From Ilyomonas sp965199845 (lineage in GTDB: Bacteria > Bacteroidota > Bacteroidia > Chitinophagales > Chitinophagaceae), in contig CBDATZ010000052.1 in assembly GCA_965199845.1 (NCBI GenBank), forward strand, positions 372,001 to 436,000: a DNA stretch of 64,000 bases. Direction: 5' to 3'. Below the pieces are notes generated by a model. The model did no database searches. It was not told where the DNA came from and saw only the letters and a list, made by a program, of their open reading frames with translations. Numbering within the stretch: position 1 is the stretch's first letter; every line of letters begins with the position of its first letter. The translations under genes were made by a program, and so were the position numbers. Shown piece by piece: positions 51,368-59,778 of this stretch.

Positions 51368-52063
51368 ATGAAATACCGCCACCTGTTCTTCGACCTCGAT
51401 CATACGCTCTGGGATTTTGAAGCCAATGCAAAAGAAACGTTGTATGACCTGAACCTTTCACACAACTTAAAAAACAGAGGTGTGTATAGTTTTGACTCTT
51501 TCTTCAATCAATACAGTTATCATAATAATAAGCTGTGGGATAGATACACCAAGGGTTTTATTAAACAGGAAGAGCTGAGATGGAAGCGAATGTGGCTGGC
51601 ATTATTAGACTTTAAGATTGCCGATGAAGCTTTGGCAAGACAAATGGCAAAAGAGTTTTTAGAAATACTGCCGCTTAAAAAAAACTTGTTTCCTTATACA
51701 ATTGAAATATTGACTTACCTGCGGGAAAAGAACTACCAGATGCATCTCATTACAAATGGTTTTGATGCGGTACAACACAGCAAACTTGCCAGCAGCAACC
51801 TGCGTCATTTTTTTACGGAAGTCATTACTTCTGAAAACAGCAACAGCCTGAAACCAAACCGCGAAATTTTTGAATTTGCCATGAAGCGTTGCCATACCAA
51901 TTCAACCGAATGTATTATGATAGGTGATAATTTAGACGCCGATATTGCCGGCGCCATGAATGCAGGTTTAGATACGGTTTTTGTAAATCATTTATGTGTG
52001 GATGCGCATGTAGAGCCGACTTTTATGATTTATCACCTGCAGGAATTAGAAGAAATTTTTTAA
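51368..52063 (+). CDS. HAD-superfamily YjjG-type nucleotidase
   Basis: A 231-residue HAD hydrolase. Motif I LFFDLDHTLWDFEANAKETL (nucleophile and acid Asp) is at the N-terminus. A helical cap follows (FFNQYSYHNNKLWDRYTKG, ELRWKRMW). Then come motif II LITNGF, motif III K in SLKPNREIFEFAMKR and motif IV IMIGDNLDADIAGAMNAGLD. DLDHTLWDF and IGD-L--DI-GA--AG match YjjG pyrimidine 5'-nucleotidases, which clear non-canonical nucleotides. It precedes the E1 fusion gene on the same strand but is separated by the heptamer repeat array. Confidence 0.9.
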   Translation: MKYRHLFFDLDHTLWDFEANAKETLYDLNLSHNLKNRGVYSFDSFFNQYSYHNNKLWDRYTKGFIKQEELRWKRMWLALLDFKIADEALARQMAKEFLEILPLKKNLFPYTIEILTYLREKNYQMHLITNGFDAVQHSKLASSNLRHFFTEVITSENSNSLKPNREIFEFAMKRCHTNSTECIMIGDNLDADIAGAMNAGLDTVFVNHLCVDAHVEPTFMIYHLQELEEIF

Positions 52064-52070
52064 TAATATA

Positions 52071-52227
52071 CAAGCAACAAGAACCAAGAGTAAAGAAGTA
52101 AGAAACCAAGGTTCAGGAACTGATAGTTGCATCTTATCCTGAAACATAACTCTTGTATCTTGCGCCTTGAATTTTGATTCTTGCTTCTTGAATCTTGAGT
52201 CTTGTTTTTTATATCTTGTATCTTCGT
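52071..52227. repeat. Inverted tandem-heptamer array (CAAGANN ... TCTTGNN)
   Basis: Six units of CAAGANN type in 7-bp phase (52071-52112: CAAGCAA, CAAGAAC, CAAGAGT, AAAGAAG, TAAGAAA, CCAAGGT). A 38-bp centre follows. Then come eleven units of the complement TCTTGNN in 7-bp phase (52151-52227: TCTTGTA, TCTTGCG, CCTTGAA, TTTTGAT, TCTTGCT, TCTTGAA, TCTTGAG, TCTTGTT, TTTTATA, TCTTGTA, TCTTCGT). The two halves could fold into a long imperfect hairpin. It fills most of the gap before the E1 gene. Confidence 0.75.
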
Positions 52228-52255
52228 TTTGCCATAACATTTTGAAGAGGTTTTC

Positions 52256-54274
52256 ATGCAATTCAACAGAAGAGGTTTTACTAACGACGAACTGCTGCGC
52301 ATTTATAAACAACTGTTGCTTCCACGACTGATAGAAGAAAAAATGCTGGTGCTTCTGCGCCAGGGAAAAATCAGCAAATGGTTTAGCGGCATCGGTCAGG
52401 AAGCCATTGCAGTTGGCAGTACGTATGCCTTGCAACCCGACGAATGGATTATGCCGCTGCACCGGAACCTCGGTGTTTTTACTACGCGAAACATGCCGTT
52501 GCACAAACTGTTCATGCAATGGCAGGGCAACAAAGACGGTTACAGCAAAGGCAGAGAGCGAAGTTTTCATTTTGGCAACAAGGAGCATTTTATCTGCGGA
52601 ATGATTTCACACTTGGGTCCGCAGCTTGCCATTGCCGATGGCGTTTCATTAGCTTATAAATTAAAAGAAGAAAAAAAAGTATCGCTCGCGTTTACCGGGG
52701 AAGGTGGCACAAGCGAAGGTGATTTTCATGAAGCCCTGAATGTTGCTGCTGTTTGGAAATTGCCGGTTATTTTTTTGATAGAAAACAATGGTTATGGATT
52801 AAGCACGCCAACGGCTGAGCAATACGCTTGTGAGCATTTGGCAGACAGAGCCAAAGGCTATGGTATGAGCGGCATTCGCATTGATGGCAATAACATTCTG
52901 GAAGTGATAGAAACGGTCAGCCGCATCAGGCGGCAATGTATTGCAGATCAAAAACCTTATTTGATAGAATGCAATACCTTCCGTATGCGCGGGCATGAAG
53001 AAGCGAGCGGCACCAAATATATTCCGGCGAAATTGTTTGAAGAATGGAGTAAAAAAGATCCTGTTACCAACTACGAAAAGTTCCTTTTAGCCGAAGGCGT
53101 TATTTGCCAGGATAAAAGAAAAGAAGCTCACGACGAGATAAAACAATATATAGAAAACGAGTTGCAGCAAGCTGAAAAAACAACACGTATGCAACCCGAT
53201 ACGCAGGAAGAACTGCATGATCTATATGCTGTATCTGCCACAGGTTATCGCCGCACAACTGTAAAAGTGATTGATAACTCGGTTCCTTCGAAAATCAACA
53301 AGCAACCCGCAACCGAAAAGCGTTTTATAGATGCTATAAAAGATGGATTGTATCAAAGTATGCAACAGCATAATAACCTGATCCTGATGGGACAGGATAT
53401 TGCTGAATACGGCGGTGCTTTTAAAATTACAGAAGGCTTTATAAATGTGTTTGGAAAAGCGCGTGTTCGCAATACGCCTATTTGCGAAAGTGCGATTGTT
53501 GGTGCTGCTTTGGGATTGAGTTTAGAAGGTTATAAAAGTATGATGGAAATGCAGTTTGCCGACTTTGTAACCGTAGGCTTTAACCAGATTATAAACAACT
53601 TAGCAAAAGTTTATTATCGCTGGGGACAAAATGCCGATGTAGTCATTCGTATGCCAACAGGCGCTGGTGTTGGCGCCGGTCCTTTTCATAGTCAAAGCAA
53701 TGAAGCCTGGTTTGTGCATACGCCTGGTTTGAAAGTGGTTTATCCGTCATCAGCAATAGATGCCAAAGGCTTGCTGATTGCAGCCATTAACGATCCGAAC
53801 CCGGTTTTATATTTTGAACATAAAGCTTTGTACAGAAGTATAAATGGTAACGTTCCTAATGAGTATTATGAGATAGAAATTGGCAAAGCCCGGGTGGTGC
53901 AAAACGGTAATGATATCAGTATTATCACTTACGGAATGGGCGTGCTTTGGGCTTTGGAATGTGTAAACAAATACAAAAATATTTCGTTTGATATTCTCGA
54001 TTTGCGAACCTTGCTGCCATTAGATTATGAAGCCATAAAAACTTCTGTTCAACGAACTGGTAAAGTATTGATTTTGCATGAAGATACCTTAACCGGCGGC
54101 ATTGGCGGCGAGCTGTCTGCGTGGATAAATGAACATTGTTTTATGATGCTCGATGCGCCTGTTATGCGTTGTGCAAGTTTAGATACGCCAATTCCTTTTA
54201 ATATAGAATTAGAGAAAAATTTTTTAGCTAAATCAAGACTGGACAACGTGATAGAAAAGCTGGTAAAATATTAG
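52256..54274 (+). CDS. 2-oxoacid dehydrogenase E1, alpha and beta subunits fused
   Basis: A 672-residue TPP enzyme in which E1-alpha (residues about 1-320) and E1-beta (about 345-672) are joined. The alpha part has ISKWFSGIGQEAIAVGSTYA, HRNLGVF, FHFGNKEHFICGMISHLG and the TPP motif GEGGTSEGDFHEALNVAAVW ending IENNGYG, then RMRGHEEAS. The beta part has ILMGQDIAEYGGAFKITEGF, TPICESAIVGAALGLSLEGY, EMQFADFVTVGFNQIINNLA, RMPTGAGVGAGPFHSQSNEA, and C-terminal LHEDTLTGGIGGELSAWI. Sequence type suggests the branched-chain 2-oxoacid (or broad) dehydrogenase; E2 and E3 are not nearby. The fusion is normal for many Bacteroidota. Confidence 0.92.
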   Translation: MQFNRRGFTNDELLRIYKQLLLPRLIEEKMLVLLRQGKISKWFSGIGQEAIAVGSTYALQPDEWIMPLHRNLGVFTTRNMPLHKLFMQWQGNKDGYSKGRERSFHFGNKEHFICGMISHLGPQLAIADGVSLAYKLKEEKKVSLAFTGEGGTSEGDFHEALNVAAVWKLPVIFLIENNGYGLSTPTAEQYACEHLADRAKGYGMSGIRIDGNNILEVIETVSRIRRQCIADQKPYLIECNTFRMRGHEEASGTKYIPAKLFEEWSKKDPVTNYEKFLLAEGVICQDKRKEAHDEIKQYIENELQQAEKTTRMQPDTQEELHDLYAVSATGYRRTTVKVIDNSVPSKINKQPATEKRFIDAIKDGLYQSMQQHNNLILMGQDIAEYGGAFKITEGFINVFGKARVRNTPICESAIVGAALGLSLEGYKSMMEMQFADFVTVGFNQIINNLAKVYYRWGQNADVVIRMPTGAGVGAGPFHSQSNEAWFVHTPGLKVVYPSSAIDAKGLLIAAINDPNPVLYFEHKALYRSINGNVPNEYYEIEIGKARVVQNGNDISIITYGMGVLWALECVNKYKNISFDILDLRTLLPLDYEAIKTSVQRTGKVLILHEDTLTGGIGGELSAWINEHCFMMLDAPVMRCASLDTPIPFNIELEKNFLAKSRLDNVIEKLVKY

Positions 54275-54280
54275 AAGAAA

Positions 54281-54294
54281 CAAGAATCAAGATG
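54281..54294. repeat. Two heptamer units (CAAGAAT, CAAGATG)
   Basis: A short copy of the CAAGANN heptamer repeat just after the E1 stop codon. Confidence 0.45.
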
Positions 54295-54417
54295 TACGAA
54301 ACATCTGTAATTACTTTTAAAATCTGCGTGTAACTTTCCTTTTTTATGATGTTGTGGATTAACAAAAAAATGCTTTGTTAATACCTCTTTCGCGTTTATT
54401 TATACACATCTGATTTC

Positions 54418-54448
54418 TTGTAAAACCTTCGCTCAATTTGTATCTTTG
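54418..54448 (+). promoter_or_regulatory. Promoter of recR (-33 TTG, -7 TATCTTTG), leaderless-type spacing
   Basis: TTG at 54418-54420, a 20-nt spacer and TATCTTTG at 54441-54448 give the best full Bacteroidota-type promoter in the window. The -7 box ends only 4 nt before the ATG at 54453. Confidence 0.55.
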
Positions 54449-54452
54449 TAAG

Positions 54453-55073
54453 ATGCAATTAGCCTCTCATTTACTTGAAAATGCTGTCAACGAATTTGCA
54501 AAATTACCTGGTATTGGTAAGAAAACAGCTCTGCGTTTGGTACTTCATTTATTAAAACAAGACGAGGCTGAAGTTGCTCATTTTGGTGAGACTATTACAA
54601 AGATGCGCACCGAAATAAAATTCTGTAAACGCTGCGGAAATGTAAGCGATGGTGAAGTGTGTGCCATCTGTGCAAACCAGCTTCGTAACCAGCACCTGAT
54701 ATGTGTTGTAGAAAATATCCGCGATGTAATTGCTATCGAAAGCACACAACAATTTAGTGGTACATATCATGTATTGGGTGGTGTTATTTCTCCGTTAGAT
54801 GGAATTGGTCCGGATCAATTGAACATTGAATCTTTAGTGAATCGTGTGGGCGAAGAAGAAACAGAAGAATTGGTATTTGCATTAAACCCGAATATTCAGG
54901 GCGATACCACCATTTATTATATTCAGAAAAAGATACAGTCATTGTCTTGTAAGATTACAACCATTGCTCGTGGTATTGCTTTTGGCGGCGAACTGGAATA
55001 TGCCGATGAATTAACGCTTGCGCGAAGCCTTACAAATCGTCTTCCGGTTGGCAGTTATATTTCCAACAGATAA
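54453..55073 (+). CDS. recR: Recombination mediator protein RecR
   Basis: A 206-residue protein of the RecFOR pathway that helps load RecA at gaps. N-terminal helix-hairpin-helix: FAKLPGIGKKTALRLVLHLL. C4 zinc finger: CKRCGNVSDGEVCAICAN. Toprim domain: LICVVENIRDVIAIESTQQF, YHVLGGVISPLDGIGPDQLN. C-terminal ARGIAFGGELEYADELTLAR is the Walker B-like family end. The ATG at 54453 aligns with family N-termini; an earlier in-frame codon lies inside the promoter. Single gene. Confidence 0.96.
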   Translation: MQLASHLLENAVNEFAKLPGIGKKTALRLVLHLLKQDEAEVAHFGETITKMRTEIKFCKRCGNVSDGEVCAICANQLRNQHLICVVENIRDVIAIESTQQFSGTYHVLGGVISPLDGIGPDQLNIESLVNRVGEEETEELVFALNPNIQGDTTIYYIQKKIQSLSCKITTIARGIAFGGELEYADELTLARSLTNRLPVGSYISNR

Positions 55074-55276
55074 AAACAATATATTTGCAACCGCAGGAAG
55101 ATTTGTTTATTGTTCCACCTGCTTAAAAAAGCCGAACTAATAAACGCCAAGAAACTCCCTCACCATTTAGTTTCCCATACGTTTATAGTTTTGTTTTTAG
55201 CCACGAAGAAAAGAAGACACAATAGTATTTGTTTTCATTTTTTTGTATTGATTCATTTTGTAAACGCTATAAGATC

Positions 55277-56329
55277 ATGAGTAATTTTTCAAACTCCCTT
55301 TTAAGGGATGGGAGCGACATTCGTTCCGAATTAGAAAAGCGTATTTTGATAATTGATGGTGCGATGGGAACGATGATACAACGCTATAAATTAGAAGAAA
55401 AAGATTATCGTGGCGAACGCTTTGCTAACTGGCATACTGATGTAAAAGGCAACAACGATTTGCTTTGCATTACACAACCTGACATCATCAAAGCCATACA
55501 TACAGAATACTTAACAGCCGGTGCGGATATTATTGAAACCAACACGTTCTCCAGTACATTAATTGCGCAGGCAGACTATGATATGCAATCGCTCGCTTAT
55601 GAATTGAATGTAGCCGCGGCAACCTGCGCAAGAGAAGCGATTGAAGATTTTTACAGGCAAAATCCATCATCAACTGCAAAATATGTTGCCGGCGCAATCG
55701 GACCTATGAATAAGACTTTATCATTATCGCCGGATGTAAATAATCCGGGTTATCGTGCAGTAACATTTGATGAAGTTGCCAATGCGTATTATGAACAAAT
55801 CAAAGGTTTGGTTGATGGCGGTGTTGACTTGTTATTAATCGAAACCATTTTCGATACACTAAATGCGAAAGCGGCTATTTATGCTATCAAAAAATACTTT
55901 CGTGATCATAAACAAAAAGAACTTCCTATCATGATCAGCGGCACCATTACGGATGCAAGCGGAAGAACATTAAGCGGTCAAACGCTGGAAGCCTTTTACA
56001 TTTCTTTACTTCATGCAAAACCGTTAAGTATCGGGTTGAATTGTGCATTAGGCGCACAGGAAATGCGCAGTCATATTGCCGAGTTGAGCAGTATTGCGGC
56101 TTGTTATACATCCGCTTATCCAAATGCCGGTTTGCCAAATGCAATGGGTGAATATGATGAGCAGCCACACGAAACCGCACACTTTATAGAAGACTGGGCA
56201 CAGGAAGGTTTTGTAAATATTGTAGGCGGCTGTTGCGGCACCACGCCGGATCATATCAAACATATTGCAGATAATGTGAGAAAATTGCAGCCACGAAAAT
56301 TGCCTGTTATGGAAGAAGAATTGGTGTAA
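55277..56329 (+). CDS. metH: Methionine synthase, homocysteine-binding part (split MetH N-terminus)
   Basis: A 350-residue protein equal to the first domain of cobalamin-dependent methionine synthase. The barrel starts ILIIDGAMGTMIQRYKLEEK, then ADIIETNTFSSTLIAQADYD, VAGAIGPMNKTLSLSPDVNN, GGVDLLLIETIFDTLNAKAA. The three zinc-ligand cysteines lie in GLNCALGA and GGCCGTTPDHI, where homocysteine thiolate binds. The folate, cobalamin and activation domains are in the separate gene at 56803-59487, a split that is common in this group. The TAA overlaps the left inverted repeat of the GxxExxY insert. A CACGAAG/GACACAA half-repeat lies at about 55200-55220 upstream. Confidence 0.93.
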   Translation: MSNFSNSLLRDGSDIRSELEKRILIIDGAMGTMIQRYKLEEKDYRGERFANWHTDVKGNNDLLCITQPDIIKAIHTEYLTAGADIIETNTFSSTLIAQADYDMQSLAYELNVAAATCAREAIEDFYRQNPSSTAKYVAGAIGPMNKTLSLSPDVNNPGYRAVTFDEVANAYYEQIKGLVDGGVDLLLIETIFDTLNAKAAIYAIKKYFRDHKQKELPIMISGTITDASGRTLSGQTLEAFYISLLHAKPLSIGLNCALGAQEMRSHIAELSSIAACYTSAYPNAGLPNAMGEYDEQPHETAHFIEDWAQEGFVNIVGGCCGTTPDHIKHIADNVRKLQPRKLPVMEEELV

Positions 56330-56364
56330 CCACAGAGACACTTATGACACAGAGCAACACAGAG
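56328..56364. repeat. Left inverted repeat around the GxxExxY gene
   Basis: AACCACAGAG (56328-56337) and a second ACACAGAG block (56346-56354) recur, complemented, at 56757-56792. This arm overlaps the last bases of the metH-N stop codon and contains the ATG of the GxxExxY gene. Confidence 0.65.
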
Positions 56365-56751
56365 TTTTTTCCTTTGAGCGAAAGAGAAAATCAACTAAGC
56401 AAAATAGTTATTGATATTGCTTTTGACTTACATAAAGCTTTAGGACCTGGATTATTGGAAAGTGTCTATGAGAAATGTTTTTGTTACGAATTGAAACAGA
56501 GAAATATTCTATTTCTTCGACAGCAGCCAGTTACTATATTTTATAAAGATTTATTAATTGAAGATGGCTTACGGCTTGACATTTTAGTTGATGATTTATT
56601 AATTGTTGAATTAAAAGCGCAGGAAAATAATCATCCTGTTTGGGAAGCGCAACTATTAAGTTATTTCAAGCTTACAGGCAAAAGGATTGGTTATATTATC
56701 AACTTCCATATTCCATCAATGAAAAACGATTTTAAAAGATTGATTTTATAA
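56344..56751 (+). CDS. GxxExxY protein (PD-(D/E)XK nuclease superfamily)
   Basis: A 135-residue protein with the family signature GPGLLESVYEKCF (G-x-x-E-x-x-Y) at residues 38-50. The nuclease-like core follows: LIEDGLRLDILVDDLLIVEL, then KAQENNHPVWEAQLLSYFKL and GKRIGYIINFHIPSMK. The D in LDILV and E-L-K in VELKA form the PD-(D/E)XK triad. Function is unproven; proteins of this family are scattered as single genes. It sits between the two metH halves, and both its ends lie at CACAGAG inverted repeats: the start codon is inside the left arm, and the right arm begins 6 nt after the stop. This suggests the gene travels with or depends on that repeat. Confidence 0.88.
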   Translation: MTQSNTEFFPLSERENQLSKIVIDIAFDLHKALGPGLLESVYEKCFCYELKQRNILFLRQQPVTIFYKDLLIEDGLRLDILVDDLLIVELKAQENNHPVWEAQLLSYFKLTGKRIGYIINFHIPSMKNDFKRLIL

Positions 56752-56756
56752 ATAAC

Positions 56757-56792
56757 GTTGTGCCACTCTGTGCCTTCTTGCCTCTGTGGTTT
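56757..56792. repeat. Right inverted repeat around the GxxExxY gene
   Basis: GCCACTCTGTGCCTTC and CCTCTGTGGTTT are the complement of the left arm (AACCACAGAG plus CACAGAG, with a 10-11 bp spacer that differs). The arm ends 10 bp before the metH-C ATG. Confidence 0.65.
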
Positions 56793-56802
56793 AAAAAACA
56801 AT

Positions 56803-59487
56803 ATGAGTATCATTAAACCTTACTTACGTCTCTCCGGCTTGGAGCCGCTTATCATTCGTCCCGAAACAAACTTCATCAACATTGGTGAGCGAACCAATGT
56901 AACCGGAAGTAAAAAGTTTGCCCGCTTAATCAAAGAAAATAAATACGAAGAAGCGTTAAGTGTTGCCCGGCAACAAGTGGAAAGCGGCGCGCAAGTAATA
57001 GATGTAAATATGGATGATGCCTTGCTCGATGGCGTTCAGGCAATGACAACATTCATCAATCTTTTACAAAGCGAACCGGACATTGCCAAGATTCCGGTGA
57101 TGATTGATTCGTCTAAATTCTCGGTGATAGAAGCCGGTTTAAAGTGTGTGCAGGGCAAGTGTATTGTAAACTCTATTTCCATGAAAGAAGGAACAGAAAA
57201 GTTCATTGAACAAGCCTTCATTTGTCAAAGTTTTGGTGCTTCTGTGGTAGTGATGGCGTTTGATGAACAAGGTCAGGCAGACACATTTGACCGTCGTGTA
57301 AACATCTGTTCAAAAGCGTATGATATTTTAGTAAATGAAGTTGGTTTTGCACCGCAGGATATCATCTTCGATCCCAATATTTTTGCCATTGCAACCGGCA
57401 TTGAAGAACATAGCAATTACGCGGTTGATTTTATAGAAGCCACGCGTGTTATCAAACAAAAAATGCCGCTGGCAAAAATCAGCGGTGGCGTTAGCAATGT
57501 ATCGTTTTCCTTTCGCGGTAACGAGCCGGTTCGCGAAGCTATGCACAGCGTTTTTCTTTATTATGCTATCAAAGCCGGAATGGATATGGGCATTGTAAAT
57601 GCCGGGCAGCTGGTTGTGTATGATGAGATAGAACCGGAGCTTCGCAACTTATGCGAAGACGTTATTTTAAACCGTAACAATACAAATAACGAAGCCACAG
57701 AAAAGCTGATCCAGTTTGCCGAAACCGTAAAGAGCAAAGGCAAGGAAATAAAGAAAGATGATGCCTGGCGAGGCACATCTGTAAAAGAGCGTTTGAAACA
57801 CGCTTTGGTAAACGGAATTACTGATTTTATTGACATTGATACAGAAGAAGCACGCTTGCAATACGACAAGCCGTTAGAAGTAATTGAAGGTCCGTTAATG
57901 GATGGAATGAACGTTGTTGGCGATTTGTTTGGTTCCGGCAAAATGTTTCTTCCGCAGGTAGTAAAAAGCGCGCGTGTAATGAAAAAAAGCGTTGCCTGGC
58001 TCACGCCGTTTATCGAAGAAGAAAAGAAGAACAATCCGTTGGCAAAACAAGGCGGCGCAGCTAAGATTTTGTTAGCTACCGTTAAAGGTGATGTGCATGA
58101 TATTGGTAAAAATATTGTTGGTGTTGTGCTTGCCTGTAATGGTTACGACATTATTGATTTGGGTGTGATGGTGCCAACAGATAGAATATTAGATACCGCC
58201 ATAAAAGAGAACGTTGACATCATTGGTTTAAGTGGTTTAATTACGCCTTCTTTAGACGAAATGGTTACCGTGGCAAAGGAAATGAAACGCCGCAACATGC
58301 AGCAACCTTTACTAATTGGCGGCGCCACCACAAGTCGTATGCATACGGCTGTCAGGATTTCGCCGGAATATGCAAATGGCGTTGTTCATGTATTAGATGC
58401 ATCACGAAGTGTAACCGTGGCTGGCACTTTATTAAGTAAAGACAATAAGCCGGCTTATCTTACGAATGTTGATACCGAATATAAAAAATTGCGTGACGAT
58501 TTTGCCAATAAACGTTCTGCAAAACCATACATTACGTTTGAAGCCGCGCAGAAAAATGCGGTGAAAATTGACTGGGAAAATTATCTTCCGCCAACACCGA
58601 CTTTCTTAGGTACAAAAGCCTTTGATGATTGCGAATTGGCTGACATTAGAAGTTATATTGATTGGGCGCCTTTCTTTATTGCCTGGGAATTGGGCGGACG
58701 TTTTCCTGATCTTTTGGAAGATGAAGTGATTGGTAAAGAGGCTACTAAATTATATAACGATGCCAATGCTTTATTAGATAAAATTATTGCCGAAAAATGG
58801 CTGACACCCAAAGCTGTAATTGGTTTTTATAAAGCCAAAAAAACAGCGCCGGATACCGTAAAAGTTGAACACAATAACGAAGAACTTTCGTTAGAATTTT
58901 TGCGCCAGCAAATAAAGAAAACAGCTACAGAACCTAATATTTCCCTGGCAGATTTTATTACGCCCGTTTCACATGGAACACAGGATTATATTGGCGCATT
59001 TGCTGTAACCATTCACGGCATTGAACCGCATATTGAATGTTTTCAGCAGGAACATGATGATTATAATAAGATCATGTTACAAGCTTTGGCCGACCGTTTG
59101 GCAGAAGCTTTTACTGAATTATTACACAAAAAAGTGCGTACAGAATTTTGGGGTTACGCAGACAGCGAAACGCTGAGTAACGAAGAATTAATCAAAGAAA
59201 GATACATTGGCATTCGCCCGGCTCCGGGATATCCGGCTTGTCCGGATCATACAGAAAAATATAAGCTGTTTAGTATGTTAGATGCTACAAAACAAACCGG
59301 GATTGTACTAACCGAATCGTTGGCAATGTACCCGGCGAGTTCTGTTTGCGGCTGGTATTTCAGTCATCCGCAAAGCAAGTATTTTGGTATCGGAAAAATT
59401 CAGCAAGATCAATACGAAGATTATAAACAACGCAAAGGTTGGAATGATGAGGAATCAGAAAAATGGTTGCGGCCGGTAATGGAATAA
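56803..59487 (+). CDS. metH: Methionine synthase, folate/cobalamin/activation part (split MetH C-terminus)
   Basis: An 894-residue protein starting MSIIKPYLRLSGLEPLIIRP (ATG 56803). The pterin-binding domain (residues about 15-290) has NFINIGERTNVTGSKKFARL, QVIDVNMDDALLDGVQAM and SISMKEGTEKF. The cap domain is followed by the cobalamin-binding domain with ILLATVKGDVHDIGKNIVGV (His ligand in D-x-H-x-x-G), GYDIIDLGVMVP and IGLSGLITPSLDEM. The C-terminal SAM-binding reactivation domain (about 580-890) carries RPAPGYPACPDHTEKYKLF and MYPASSVCGWYFSHPQSKYF. Together with the 350-residue partner it makes a full MetH. The two genes would be adjacent but for the GxxExxY insert. Confidence 0.96.
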   Translation: MSIIKPYLRLSGLEPLIIRPETNFINIGERTNVTGSKKFARLIKENKYEEALSVARQQVESGAQVIDVNMDDALLDGVQAMTTFINLLQSEPDIAKIPVMIDSSKFSVIEAGLKCVQGKCIVNSISMKEGTEKFIEQAFICQSFGASVVVMAFDEQGQADTFDRRVNICSKAYDILVNEVGFAPQDIIFDPNIFAIATGIEEHSNYAVDFIEATRVIKQKMPLAKISGGVSNVSFSFRGNEPVREAMHSVFLYYAIKAGMDMGIVNAGQLVVYDEIEPELRNLCEDVILNRNNTNNEATEKLIQFAETVKSKGKEIKKDDAWRGTSVKERLKHALVNGITDFIDIDTEEARLQYDKPLEVIEGPLMDGMNVVGDLFGSGKMFLPQVVKSARVMKKSVAWLTPFIEEEKKNNPLAKQGGAAKILLATVKGDVHDIGKNIVGVVLACNGYDIIDLGVMVPTDRILDTAIKENVDIIGLSGLITPSLDEMVTVAKEMKRRNMQQPLLIGGATTSRMHTAVRISPEYANGVVHVLDASRSVTVAGTLLSKDNKPAYLTNVDTEYKKLRDDFANKRSAKPYITFEAAQKNAVKIDWENYLPPTPTFLGTKAFDDCELADIRSYIDWAPFFIAWELGGRFPDLLEDEVIGKEATKLYNDANALLDKIIAEKWLTPKAVIGFYKAKKTAPDTVKVEHNNEELSLEFLRQQIKKTATEPNISLADFITPVSHGTQDYIGAFAVTIHGIEPHIECFQQEHDDYNKIMLQALADRLAEAFTELLHKKVRTEFWGYADSETLSNEELIKERYIGIRPAPGYPACPDHTEKYKLFSMLDATKQTGIVLTESLAMYPASSVCGWYFSHPQSKYFGIGKIQQDQYEDYKQRKGWNDEESEKWLRPVME

Positions 59488-59648
59488 TTTTTTTGCAAAA
59501 GGTTACAGCCGTTATCTGTCACATTAAATTCTTCCAGTTTTATTAGCGAATTGATATGTATATGTAAGTAAAGACATAGTAAAAAATACCGGAGAAATCT
59601 TATAATACATGAAGCAGAAACACAAAATTTTTCAGCATTTATTACCGC

Positions 59649-59696
59649 AAAAAAAGATGCCTTTTTACATAGTAATCTTCTATATAAAAGGCATCT
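59649..59696 (-). terminator. Terminator downstream of the ABC permease gene
   Basis: AGATGCCTTTT (59655-59665) pairs with AAAAGGCATCT (59686-59696) around a 20-nt loop. On the reverse strand the stem is followed by a run of T (59649-59655 as A on the forward strand), the form of a terminator for the gene ending at 59779. Confidence 0.6.
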
Positions 59697-59778
59697 GAGT
59701 ATAAAGCAGACTCGCAAAAGAATAAAGAAATTCATACCTAAAACAGTAACCGTTTTCTTATTTATGATTCATGTATTT

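Noticed and set aside
52064..52250. CRISPR-like array upstream of the E1 gene
   Set aside because: Units are 7 bp and contiguous, with no spacers of 30-40 bp and no cas genes.
55074..55276. Possible SAM or cobalamin riboswitch upstream of metH
   Set aside because: No conserved riboswitch core (such as a cobalamin B12 box) was found; only A+T-rich DNA and a CACGAAG-type half-repeat.
56330..59487. metH considered as a gene disrupted by insertion
   Set aside because: Both halves have proper starts and complete domains, and two-gene MetH is common in this group, so the split predates the GxxExxY gene.
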